Assembly: GCA_017557635.1 (NCBI GenBank)
Contig: JAFYYH010000020.1
Location: 124,001-188,000, forward strand
Direction of reading: 5' to 3'
DNA: 64,000 nucleotides
From: Bacteroidaceae bacterium
Lineage (GTDB): Bacteria > Bacteroidota > Bacteroidia > Bacteroidales > Bacteroidaceae
A program made the position numbers and the translations under genes. The notes below the pieces were generated by a model that was not told the origin of the DNA, made no database searches, and worked only from the letters and a program-made list of their open reading frames with translations. Shown in pieces: positions 24,648 to 32,836 of the stretch; positions within the stretch are counted from its first letter, which is position 1; the number at the start of each line of letters is the position of its first letter.

Positions 24648-25904
24648 ATGAGAAGAATCCTTTTGTTTTCGACATTGATCCTGCTGTGCGCTTTTTCGTA
24701 TGCGCAGCGCATGAATGTTCTGGATGAGATTAAAGCCAATCCTCAGAAAGCTTACGGAACCGATTATCCATACACATTCGATGCCCCCGCGCTGACAAAA
24801 GCTCCCAAGGGGTACACTCCGTTCTACATAAGCCATTACGCACGTCACGGCTCGCGTTACTACTGGAACAACTCCCTCTATCTTGAGCTGGATACCATCA
24901 TGACCGAGGCGCACGATAAGCATCTGCTTACCGCAGAGGGTGAGAAGTTCTACACCCAGTACAAGGCTCTCTATCAGGAGTTCATGGACGGTATGGGCGA
25001 GCTTACCCGCGTGGGCTGGGAACAACATCAGGGCATTGCACGCAAGATGTATGAGAGTTTCCCCGAGGTATTCAAGAAGGGCGGTACCATCCGCGCCATC
25101 TCTTCAACTACCGGCCGATGCATAATCAGTATGACCGCATTCTGCCAGGCAATGGTACAGTGTAACCCCAAGATCGATATTTACGAGCAGGCCTCACGCG
25201 CTACTCTGCCCGGCGTAAAGCCCGATGCCGATGAGAATCCCTACCGCAAGGATGCTCCGCGCGCCCGTCTGCAGATGGATATGAGCGGTTTCACCCCCGC
25301 AACTCTGGAGGTGGCATCGAACGATGAGATCGTGGCCCGTCTGTTCACCAGCACCGAAGGCCTGTCACGCAGTTCACGCCGCATCTACAGCAACCTCAAG
25401 AACCTTTACACCTCTCTGCCGAGCATCGGCCATGAGGAACTTCTGCAGGGCCTTTTCAAGCCTGAGGAACTCTATGCCAACTGGGAGAGGACCAACCTGA
25501 ACTCATACCGTAACTGGTACAGGGACATCAACGTGATGAAGCCCATTGTTCAGGATATCATTGATCAGGCCAAGCTGGTCATTGACGGAGAGTGCAACGA
25601 TATAGCATCCCTGCGCTTTGGTCATGACACCAATCTGGGACCGCTCAACATCGTGATGGGTATCAACATGCCCAAGGAGGGCGTATCGGACCCCAATCAG
25701 CTCAAGTACTACTTTCAGGACTTCCAGATTGGCAAGGCCGGTAACCTGCAGTTCATATTCTATAAGAGCAAGAAGAACCCCGAGATTCTGGTAAAGTGCC
25801 TGCAGAACGGTTATGAGGTGATGCTGCCTCTGGATACCGACAACTATCCTTATTATAAGTGGACAGATTTCTACGAATATTACAGTAACGTTTGCAAAGA
25901 TTAA
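24648..25904 (+). CDS. Histidine-type phosphatase, MINPP-like phytase
   Basis: A 418-residue exported enzyme: signal peptide MRRILLFSTLILLCAFSYAQ, then the clade-2 histidine phosphatase motif ISHYARHGSRYYW (nucleophile His, residues about 61-73) and a distal FGHDTNLGPLN (proton donor region). It resembles the Bacteroides inositol polyphosphate phosphatase (MINPP) group, which strips phosphates from phytate in the periplasm or in vesicles. Specificity is inferred. It is divergent from the GH54-type gene; both target plant material. A gene remnant begins one base after its stop. Confidence 0.82.
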   Translation: MRRILLFSTLILLCAFSYAQRMNVLDEIKANPQKAYGTDYPYTFDAPALTKAPKGYTPFYISHYARHGSRYYWNNSLYLELDTIMTEAHDKHLLTAEGEKFYTQYKALYQEFMDGMGELTRVGWEQHQGIARKMYESFPEVFKKGGTIRAISSTTGRCIISMTAFCQAMVQCNPKIDIYEQASRATLPGVKPDADENPYRKDAPRARLQMDMSGFTPATLEVASNDEIVARLFTSTEGLSRSSRRIYSNLKNLYTSLPSIGHEELLQGLFKPEELYANWERTNLNSYRNWYRDINVMKPIVQDIIDQAKLVIDGECNDIASLRFGHDTNLGPLNIVMGINMPKEGVSDPNQLKYYFQDFQIGKAGNLQFIFYKSKKNPEILVKCLQNGYEVMLPLDTDNYPYYKWTDFYEYYSNVCKD

Positions 25905-25905
25905 A

Positions 25906-26062
25906 ATGAGAAAGTTTCTGACATTGGCATTATGCTTGTTTGCAGGTGCTTGACGGCAAACGTCAGGGCATTAAGAGCGACGGCAACAGCGGCGGTAACG
26001 ATATGATGATAGAGGACCGCGGTGTGCGTGTTGTATTCAGCAGCGAGAACGGAATCAGGTAA
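25906..26062 (+). pseudogene. Deletion remnant of an exported protein gene
   Basis: An ATG at 25906 gives a signal-peptide-like MRKFLTLALCLFAGA and then TGA at 25951-25953. In the +1 frame the following sequence reads as a plausible C-terminus, LDGKRQGIKSDGNSGGNDMM up to VVFSSENGIR, then TAA at 26060-26062. The simplest reading is a gene whose middle was lost by a deletion that also shifted the frame. It sits one base after the phytase gene, so it was probably the second gene of that operon. Original function unknown. Confidence 0.6.
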
Positions 26063-26162
26063 TTAGTTTCAAATGTTAAAGTATGTAAAACGCTTTGCGC
26101 GTTCAAAATTGTCGTTTACATTTGCGATATCAATTTGATATCAAAACAACATTAAAACAATA

Positions 26163-27101
26163 ATGATTATGGAAACAAAGGAATTTGAATTTCAAGGTAA
26201 AAAGGTCAGCGGTTTTGTAGGACTGCTTATGATTCTTGTTTGTGTTGCAATCGTAGTTGTAACTAACATGTACTTCCTGAATCTTTCAGGTATTGTATCA
26301 CCTCTTATGGTGCTGTGCATGATTCTCATAGCATGCGGACTTGTTCAGCTGGAGCCTAACGTGGCCCGCGCAATGGTGTTCTTCGGTAAATATAAAGGTA
26401 CCCTGCGCGAGAACGGTTTCTGGTGGATCGTAAATCCGTTCTACACCAAGAAGAAGATCTCTCTGCGTGCCCGCAACCTGAATGCCGAGGCCATCAAGGT
26501 TAACGATAAGAGCGGTAACCCCATCATGATCGGTCTGGTAATGGTTTGGAAGATTAAGGACGTTTACAAGGCTCTGTTCGAGATTGACTCACAGACAATG
26601 GGTCAGACCCCCGGCGGTGTTACATCACTCAACGCAACAATGAGAGCTTTTGAGAACTTCGTATCAGTTCAGTCCGATGCAGCTCTGCGTCAGGTAGCAG
26701 GCCGTTACAACTATGATGAGAACAGCGCTCCCGACGGTCAGGTAACCCTGCGTTCAGGTGCCGATGAGATCAACGAGGCTCTCAAGCAGACTCTGAACGA
26801 GCGTCTGGCAATTGCCGGTATCGAGGCTATTGAGGCCCGCATCAATTACCTGGCATATGCTCCTGAGATTGCAGCCGTAATGCTTCGCCGCCAGCAGGCC
26901 GATGCCATCATCGCCGCCCGCGAGAAGATAGTTGAGGGTGCTGTTTCAATGGTCAAGATGGCTCTTGACAACCTTAAGAAAGACGGTGTTGTTGAACTGG
27001 ACGAGGAGCGCAAGGCAGCAATGGTAAGCAACCTGCTCGTAGTGCTCTGCGGCGACGAGCCTGCATCACCCGTAGTTAACACCGGTACTCTTTACAACTA
27101 A
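26163..27101 (+). CDS. SPFH/band-7 domain membrane protein
   Basis: A 312-residue protein with two N-terminal membrane helices (about 20-37 and 45-62) and an SPFH domain starting near [20 protein letters not shown], with [36 protein letters not shown] as the following amphipathic helix region (positions 225-260). These flotillin-like proteins form membrane scaffolds; many sit with a small Arc-type protein, as here. Starts at 26163 or 26169 are both possible (ATG ATT ATG). Confidence 0.85.
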   Translation: MIMETKEFEFQGKKVSGFVGLLMILVCVAIVVVTNMYFLNLSGIVSPLMVLCMILIACGLVQLEPNVARAMVFFGKYKGTLRENGFWWIVNPFYTKKKISLRARNLNAEAIKVNDKSGNPIMIGLVMVWKIKDVYKALFEIDSQTMGQTPGGVTSLNATMRAFENFVSVQSDAALRQVAGRYNYDENSAPDGQVTLRSGADEINEALKQTLNERLAIAGIEAIEARINYLAYAPEIAAVMLRRQQADAIIAAREKIVEGAVSMVKMALDNLKKDGVVELDEERKAAMVSNLLVVLCGDEPASPVVNTGTLYN

Positions 27102-27113
27102 TTTGACTGACAG

Positions 27114-27278
27114 ATGGCTAAAGACGCTGATTCAAAAAGCTTTCTGCTGAGAGTGGACTCTGCTACGATGGAGGCCCTGGAGGGGTGGGCCGCCAGCGAG
27201 TTCCGCAGCGTGAACGGCCAGCTGCAGTGGATAATCGCCGATGCCCTGCGTCGCGCCGGCCGTAAACCTAAACAATAA
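27114..27278 (+). CDS. Small Arc-family (ribbon-helix-helix) DNA-binding-like protein
   Basis: A 54-residue protein, MAKDADSKSFLLRVDSATME and onward, with the ribbon-helix-helix pattern of Arc repressors: strand SFLLRVD, helix EALEGWAASEFRSVNGQ, helix LQWIIADALRRAG. It starts 12 bp after the SPFH gene and ends 2 bp before the next ATG, so the three form an operon. Such Arc-like genes commonly accompany SPFH genes; it may regulate the operon. Too short to be found by a 60-residue ORF cut-off. Confidence 0.8.
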   Translation: MAKDADSKSFLLRVDSATMEALEGWAASEFRSVNGQLQWIIADALRRAGRKPKQ

Positions 27279-27280
27279 TT

Positions 27281-27838
27281 ATGGGACAGACTAAATTAAT
27301 ACACGAGCACTACGACAGCAAGCCTTGGGCAAGTATCATAAGCGGATCACTTCTGGCCGGTTTTGCGATACTCAAACTGATCGAAGACAGAGGTGAACAT
27401 TCATGGCTTTACCTGATCATATTCGGCGTTTGCATATTGCCCACCGTTGTACTGTTGGTGATGGATGTCATTTGGAAGAAGAAACCCACGTTGGTTGTTT
27501 ACAATGACCATCTTGAGGTAATGAAACCCATGAGTAACAAAAGGGTGGAGATAATGTATTCTGAAATTAAGAATATGGCTCTGGAGTCAGGACAGTTGAG
27601 AGTATGGATTGATGAGTACTCGCAGCCTAAATGTTACAACCTTGGTGCAAATGCCAGCAAGGCTCAGGAGTCTTACGATATACTCCACACTGCTTATGTT
27701 GAGTACAACCAGGAGCACAACTTCAAACCTATTCCCCTTTGGGATTTGCCCAAGAGAAAAATTGCCGTGCAGATTGTAATCATGATAGTCGTGTTCTGTC
27801 TAATCTCTCTCTTCATGATTCTTGAACACTTTCGCTGA
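27281..27838 (+). CDS. Hypothetical membrane protein downstream of SPFH/Arc genes
   Basis: A 185-residue protein with two helices near the N-terminus (residues about 17-34 and 42-62), a soluble beta-rich middle resembling a small PH-like domain (TLVVYNDHLEVM, EIMYSEIKNMALESG) and a third helix at the C-terminus (IAVQIVIMIVVFCLISLFMIL). I do not recognise a named family. Tight spacing with the SPFH and Arc genes suggests a shared membrane-related role. Confidence 0.7.
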   Translation: MGQTKLIHEHYDSKPWASIISGSLLAGFAILKLIEDRGEHSWLYLIIFGVCILPTVVLLVMDVIWKKKPTLVVYNDHLEVMKPMSNKRVEIMYSEIKNMALESGQLRVWIDEYSQPKCYNLGANASKAQESYDILHTAYVEYNQEHNFKPIPLWDLPKRKIAVQIVIMIVVFCLISLFMILEHFR

Positions 27839-27844
27839 CGCCGT

Positions 27845-27986
27845 CGCCAAAGTGTCCCACAAGAACCCCGCTCACGTTGCGTGTAGCGGGGTTCTTTGTG
27901 TTACACCCCCTCATCTTGAGGGTATGTAACACAGTCATCCGCGTGCGAGCGTATTCTCGTTGGGGGTGTTGTGGGACACTTTGGCG
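27845..27986. repeat. 142-bp palindromic element with terminator hairpin
   Basis: Perfect 17-bp inverted ends, CGCCAAAGTGTCCCACA at 27845-27861 and its complement at 27970-27986. Inside is a strong GC-rich hairpin (AGAACCCCGCT ... AGCGGGGTTCT, 27861-27894) followed by T-rich sequence. It lies between two convergent genes, ending 4 bp before the stop of the esterase gene, and probably terminates both. Same plan as the 120-bp elements but different sequence. Confidence 0.8.
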
Positions 27987-27989
27987 GGA

Positions 27990-29102
27990 TTAGCGCACGG
28001 GTTTGTCGGGGTTCATTTCCCAGCCGGTGATGGTTGAGAAGTAGGGAATCAGGGCGTAGGCAAGCTTGATGTGAGCTTTCTCGTTGGGATGCCAGTCAGC
28101 TCCCAGTTCCTGATCGTTGTCCAGGTGTACTGCCTGAAACATTCCGTCGTAGTAGACGTTGGTGTAGCCGCACTCCTCGACACATTCGCGCACAAAGTCA
28201 AACAGCAGTTTGTCCACTTTGGTCGATACGCACAGGATCGGGTGATCCTCGCCGTAGTAGTCCTTGATGGACTTGAGCAGACGCTTGTAGTTACGCTTGA
28301 ACGTATCACGCATGGGCTGGCGCTCAGTTGAGAAATCGTTCTGACCCAGGTAGATCATGGTGATGTCGGGCTTGAGTGCGCCGGGCTCCCACTTGGGCTG
28401 GCGGGCGTTGTCAAAGGTGCAGCCGTAACGGTCGGGCATGTACCAGCGTGACTGCTTGTCGGAGTCATCGTAGTTGCGGGCAATTCCCTTTCCGGAATGC
28501 GAAACCGTTATGAAATCAGCATCAAAATAACGCGCCAGAATTGAGCAGTATGTCTTTGCGGTGTTCTGAGTCTCAGGGGTGTAGCGGTTGCGCGATATGC
28601 TGTTCTCAATACCGTAACCGCAAGTGTATGAGTCACCTACAAACTCTATCAGACGCTCCTTTACGGGTGCGGCCTGCTGCAGGTCCTTAGCCACGGTAAA
28701 GTTGTGGAAAGTGGTACGGCCCTGATCTGCCTCAGTACGTTTCTGAATGATTACGGTATGGCTTGACTGCTTCTTTCCCTTCTTGAAATCTGCGGCGCTT
28801 ACAATCGTGAGCAGCGTATCTTTTGAGTTGATACACAATACCTTATCGGCATCGGCACTCATGTCGCGGTCAATCCACACATTGAAATAGTCCTTACCTG
28901 TGTCCGATGCACGCACGGCCAGATAATCGCCCGTGAATGAGATCTTGGCGTAGACGGAACTCCAGTCAAAGCTGACCTCATCGGCCTCAGTGAGGGTGCG
29001 GCCTACGTATGTGATGCGGGAGTCTGATGCGGGTACGGTGACATCGGCCAAAACGGGTGTGGCCAGGAGTGCTGCTATGGCGGTAAAAAGCAATCTGTTC
29101 AT
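27990..29102 (-). CDS. SGNH/GDSL esterase, CE2-like carbohydrate acetylesterase
   Basis: A 370-residue exported protein: signal peptide MNRLLFTAIAALLATPVLA, an N-terminal jelly-roll domain (about 25-145), then an SGNH hydrolase with the nucleophile in LIEFVGDSYTCGYG, the block IYLGQNDFS and the catalytic Asp-His in GADWHPN. This two-domain order is that of CE2 acetylxylan/acetylmannan esterases. It should remove acetyl groups from plant polysaccharides, in keeping with the GH54-type enzyme and the phytase a few kb away. Confidence 0.83.
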   Translation of the reverse strand: MNRLLFTAIAALLATPVLADVTVPASDSRITYVGRTLTEADEVSFDWSSVYAKISFTGDYLAVRASDTGKDYFNVWIDRDMSADADKVLCINSKDTLLTIVSAADFKKGKKQSSHTVIIQKRTEADQGRTTFHNFTVAKDLQQAAPVKERLIEFVGDSYTCGYGIENSISRNRYTPETQNTAKTYCSILARYFDADFITVSHSGKGIARNYDDSDKQSRWYMPDRYGCTFDNARQPKWEPGALKPDITMIYLGQNDFSTERQPMRDTFKRNYKRLLKSIKDYYGEDHPILCVSTKVDKLLFDFVRECVEECGYTNVYYDGMFQAVHLDNDQELGADWHPNEKAHIKLAYALIPYFSTITGWEMNPDKPVR

Positions 29103-29187
29103 AAGTCAAAAGGGATAATTCTGCGCGAATATACACAATCCCGTCGGATTTTTCTACCTTTGGGAACCAACGAAAACTAACCTGACA

Positions 29188-29712
29188 ATGAGTGATTTTC
29201 TGAAACTGTGCAAGGAACGCTATTCTGTACGTTCTTTTACCGACCGCAAGGTTGAGCCTGAAAAACTGAACCTTATTCTGGAGGCCGGACGCGTGGCTCC
29301 CACCGCCGTCAACTTCCAGCCCCAAGTGATATATGTGATCCAGAGCCCGGAGGCCGTAAGCAAGATGGCCAGCGTGACTCCGTATATGTTCGGCGCTCCG
29401 CAGGCGCTGCTGGTCTGCTGGGATGAGAACATCTGCTGGAAAAACCACAAGCACGAGGTGGACGGACACTCCGCAGGTGAGATGGATGCCAGCATCGTGC
29501 TGACCCAGATGATGCTCCAGGCGCAGGAACTTGGAATCGGCTCCTGCTGGGTCTGCAGTTTTGATTTCAAGAAGACCCGCGAGCTGTTCAATATCCCGTC
29601 TAATATAAAAATCGCGGCACTCATGCCCATAGGTTACGCATCGGCCCAGGGTGTGCCGTCGGACCGTCATGAAAAACGCAAACCGCTTGACGAAACCGTA
29701 CGCTACCTATGA
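29188..29712 (+). CDS. Nitroreductase-family flavoprotein
   Basis: A 174-residue FMN-dependent reductase: RYSVRSFTDRKVEPEKL at the N-terminus with the FMN-phosphate arginines, GRVAPTAVNFQPQ, and a C-terminal GYASAQGVPSDRHEKRKPLDE. The electron acceptor is unknown. A -7 box (TACCTTTG) is at 29155-29162. It overlaps the next gene by 4 bp (ATGA). Confidence 0.85.
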   Translation: MSDFLKLCKERYSVRSFTDRKVEPEKLNLILEAGRVAPTAVNFQPQVIYVIQSPEAVSKMASVTPYMFGAPQALLVCWDENICWKNHKHEVDGHSAGEMDASIVLTQMMLQAQELGIGSCWVCSFDFKKTRELFNIPSNIKIAALMPIGYASAQGVPSDRHEKRKPLDETVRYL

Positions 29713-30596
29713 TTATAAAGAATGACAAAATCTGCGCCGAGATTGACCTTCACGGAGCGGAACTGACCAGCCTGAAGCGTCAGGACAGCGATGAGGAACT
29801 GATTTGGACGGCCGATAAGGATTATTGGGGCCGACATGCGCCCATGCTCTTCCCGATTGTGGGCAAGGTCTGGAACGGACAGTACCGCGTGGGCGACAAA
29901 ATCTACAATCTGCCGCAGCACGGATTTGCGCGTGATTTGAACTTTACCGCTCTGTGCCAGGATACCGACAGCGTGGTTCTGGCGCTGGAGTCAAATGAGG
30001 ATACGCTCAAGGTTTACCCCTACAAGTTCCGCATTGAGGCAACTTACCGCCTGGAGGACAGCACTTTAGTTGTAGAGTGGCGCATCAAGAATCCCGGCAG
30101 CGAGCCAATGTATTTCCAGATTGGCGCGCATCCCGGATTCAACTACCGCGAATTTGACAAGAACGATTTCATACACGGATACTTCCGCCTGGCTCAGGGC
30201 GAGGAGCCTGTCAGCCGCCTGATCATCGGCCAGCTTACTCCCGAAGGGTACCGCAGCGAGAGTGCCGGAATGATTGAACTGGACTCTGATGCAATGCTGC
30301 CCATCACCCCCGGACTCTTTGCCGGCGATGCGCTGGTGCTTGAGGAGCATCAGATTGATCAGGTGATTCTGTACGACAAGGAGTGCACACCGTACATTGC
30401 GCTCGAGACTGAGGATGCTCCTGTTTGGGGCCTCTGGTCACCTCCCGGCAAGAATGCGCCGTTTGTCTGCATCGAACCCTGGATGGGTAGATGTGACGTT
30501 GAGGGCTACGAGGGCGACATCTCGGGCCGTGACTATATCAACAAACTGGAGCCGGGTAAGAGTACCGCTTTCACCTATCGCATTACAGTAGTATAA
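29709..30596 (+). CDS. Aldose 1-epimerase family protein (YeaD/LacX-like)
   Basis: A 295-residue galactose-mutarotase-fold enzyme: HGAELTSLKRQDSDEELIW, a PMLFPIVGKV motif, the catalytic His in FQIGAHPGFNY and a Glu near CIEPWMGRCD. It is closer to the LacX/glucose-6-phosphate epimerase type than to GalM. It is cytoplasmic (no signal peptide) and interconverts sugar anomers. It overlaps the genes on both sides (4 bp and 1 bp), so nitroreductase, epimerase and phosphatase are one operon. Confidence 0.83.
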   Translation: MIIKNDKICAEIDLHGAELTSLKRQDSDEELIWTADKDYWGRHAPMLFPIVGKVWNGQYRVGDKIYNLPQHGFARDLNFTALCQDTDSVVLALESNEDTLKVYPYKFRIEATYRLEDSTLVVEWRIKNPGSEPMYFQIGAHPGFNYREFDKNDFIHGYFRLAQGEEPVSRLIIGQLTPEGYRSESAGMIELDSDAMLPITPGLFAGDALVLEEHQIDQVILYDKECTPYIALETEDAPVWGLWSPPGKNAPFVCIEPWMGRCDVEGYEGDISGRDYINKLEPGKSTAFTYRITVV

Positions 30597-31288
30597 TGCT
30601 GCGCAAGGAAGATATCACCACAATCTTCATGGACGTTGACGACACGCTCCTGGACTTCAAGGAGTGTGCCCGCGAGGACGTGCGCAACTGCTGTCTCAAG
30701 AACGGCATCACGTACTCCGATGACCTGTTTGAGTTCTTCCTGAGCCGCAACGTAATCCTCTGGAAACGCATCGAGGACGGTCTGCTCACTGTCGATGAAC
30801 TGCACCGCACCCGCTGGGCCGGCATATTCCGCGACTACGGCATTGAGGCCGACGGCCCCGCATTCGAGAACGATTTCATTGCGGGCCTGAGGGAGACATC
30901 GGTCCCCGTGGCCGATTCGCACAAGGTGATGGAGTACCTGCATTCCAAGTACAAAGTCTATGTGGTGAGCAACGCCTCCAACCTGCAGCAGAGCACCCGA
31001 CTTCGCAAAGCCGGGCTGATGCAGTTCGTTGACGGGGTGTTCGGCTCGCTGGACATCGGCTTCAACAAACCGTCACGCGAGTACTTTGACTATTGTTTCT
31101 CACAACTGGGCGGGACCACTCCGCAGCAGACCGTAATCGTGGGAGACTCCCTCAACGCCGACATCAGCGGCGGCTCAGCCTACGGTCTCCACACTATCTG
31201 GTTCAACATCCGCAACGTAGAGGCATCGGCCCAAATCACCCCCGACCACACGATCAGCTCACTCAGCGAGCTCACCTCCCTGCTTTAA
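30596..31288 (+). CDS. HAD-family nucleotidase, YjjG-like
   Basis: A 230-residue HAD hydrolase: motif I FMDVDDTLLDF (nucleophile Asp), motif II VVSNAS, a motif III lysine in NKPSREYF and motif IV VGDSLNADI. The DVDDTLLDF start and length match the YjjG (pyrimidine 5-prime nucleotidase, house-cleaning) group. Start shares one base with the preceding TAA. Confidence 0.82.
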   Translation: MLRKEDITTIFMDVDDTLLDFKECAREDVRNCCLKNGITYSDDLFEFFLSRNVILWKRIEDGLLTVDELHRTRWAGIFRDYGIEADGPAFENDFIAGLRETSVPVADSHKVMEYLHSKYKVYVVSNASNLQQSTRLRKAGLMQFVDGVFGSLDIGFNKPSREYFDYCFSQLGGTTPQQTVIVGDSLNADISGGSAYGLHTIWFNIRNVEASAQITPDHTISSLSELTSLL

Positions 31289-31289
31289 G

Positions 31290-31332
31290 CGTTGCAAAAA
31301 CGTTGCAGAAATATTGCAACGGTAATGCAACG
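31290..31332. promoter_or_regulatory. Four half-site inverted/direct repeat (possible operator)
   Basis: CGTTGCA occurs at 31290-31296 and 31301-31307; its complement occurs as TTGCAACG at 31314-31321 and TGCAACG at 31326-31332. The spacing of 11-13 bp is about one helical turn, as in a regulator array; the arrangement could also fold as a hairpin and terminate the preceding operon. A near-consensus -7 box (GATATTTG) follows at 31364-31371. Confidence 0.5.
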
Positions 31333-31389
31333 GGGATTCCTTGCCGGGTGGCGGGGAAGGAGTGATATTTGCAGCAAAAACCAAGCGTT

Positions 31390-32823
31390 ATGAAAAGAAT
31401 CGTTTTGATAATCGGGTTGATTGCTGCATTGCTCACGAGTGCGGATGCATCGGCCGGAAAGAGAAAAGATGTAATCAGTAAGACACAGGGTTCCGTTACA
31501 TTCAATGTGGATCTTGATTTGCCCGAACCTGAAGATCTGTATTATGCCAGTAAGGGTGACTACATAATTCAAAGCATTCTGAACGATAAGGGCATCGATT
31601 TTGAAGATCATAGAGTGGTGGCATCAAGTTTCTCGGATTACACCCTGTGCGGTTTCAAAGACCATACGTTCTTTAAAGGTATGATAGAGGCGTTCGCAGA
31701 TCATCGTCCCGTAGTGTTGACGCCCGATGTCATATGGCTGCTCATTAGCCAGGGATTTGCTCATTATATAAATGAGAATGCGGAGCAGATGCGCCACCTG
31801 ATTGTGGAACATGAGGACAAGATGTCTCTTATAGTTGAATCAGGTGTGGATTTACTTACCATGCCGGTCGATTGGGATGCCATAATAGGCGGTTTTGCAG
31901 ACCAGATAAGAGAGAATACTCTGAATGGAATTGCTGATTTGATGGAGAATAACTTCAGCACCACGGGAGTAACGGAGAGGACGGTATCCAGAGTGACCCT
32001 GATGGAGAGTGTAAAGGCATATTTTGAGTATGTTGTAATTTATATTGGTTGCGGTATTCCCAATATTACGTTGGAAGGTACTCCTGAAGATTGGCAGAAG
32101 GTGCTGGATAAGACCCGTTGTCTCAGAGAATACGGACTGGGCTGGTGGGTCGATGATCTGGAGCCGATACTCAAGGAGTTCATCAAAGCATCAAAAGGCA
32201 AGCCTGACCGTAAGTTCTGGATGAGCATAGTTAAGAAGTACCGTCCGGGTGATATACGCGGAGGAGGTTGCAGTATGGATACTCCCACCAAATTTGACGG
32301 CTGGTTCCTGAAATTCATGCCGTTTGACCAGAAAGGCCTGACACCTGCCAAAGTTACTGCCGGTCATGATATGCTTCCGGAACTGGTAAGAACGGAATTC
32401 AAGTATATCAAAACAGATGCTCAGGGAAATGATGAGACAACCGGGATGGAACTGTGGGCAGGAATAGTAGGAATGGAGCAAAACCCGCAGACATATGCGT
32501 TCAAACCAAAACTGGGCTGGTTTGTACGCGTGGCCAAGACTGAGGATCAGATTCTTGAAGAGATGAAACAGCGGTCCGACGATGAATTTGACGGTCTCTA
32601 TCTTAGAATAAAGGAGGTCCCTGAGATCTTGATGAAGGCAGATACTCTGAATCGTGTTCATCTGGTATTTATGGGCAAGGTGAATATTCCTGAATGGATG
32701 GACAATATCAAAATAAACTCATTCTGGATAGAGGGCGATATGACAAAGAGTGAGATCGAAGCTCTGCATGAACGCTTTCCTAAATGCCGTATAAATCATT
32801 TTGATTGGTTTGATTTTGAATAA
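31390..32823 (+). CDS. DUF4419 exported protein
   Basis: A 477-residue protein with signal peptide MKRIVLIIGLIAALLTSADASA. The segment AFADHRPVVLTPDVIWLLIS, continuing GFAHYINENAEQMR, is the hallmark of the DUF4419 family, found in Bacteroidota and fungi; function unknown. The C-terminus is acidic. I chose ATG 31390 rather than the TTG at 31369 because it begins a clean signal peptide. The next gene starts 13 bp after its stop. Confidence 0.78.
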   Translation: MKRIVLIIGLIAALLTSADASAGKRKDVISKTQGSVTFNVDLDLPEPEDLYYASKGDYIIQSILNDKGIDFEDHRVVASSFSDYTLCGFKDHTFFKGMIEAFADHRPVVLTPDVIWLLISQGFAHYINENAEQMRHLIVEHEDKMSLIVESGVDLLTMPVDWDAIIGGFADQIRENTLNGIADLMENNFSTTGVTERTVSRVTLMESVKAYFEYVVIYIGCGIPNITLEGTPEDWQKVLDKTRCLREYGLGWWVDDLEPILKEFIKASKGKPDRKFWMSIVKKYRPGDIRGGGCSMDTPTKFDGWFLKFMPFDQKGLTPAKVTAGHDMLPELVRTEFKYIKTDAQGNDETTGMELWAGIVGMEQNPQTYAFKPKLGWFVRVAKTEDQILEEMKQRSDDEFDGLYLRIKEVPEILMKADTLNRVHLVFMGKVNIPEWMDNIKINSFWIEGDMTKSEIEALHERFPKCRINHFDWFDFE

Positions 32824-32836
32824 TTGGAAGGATGCT

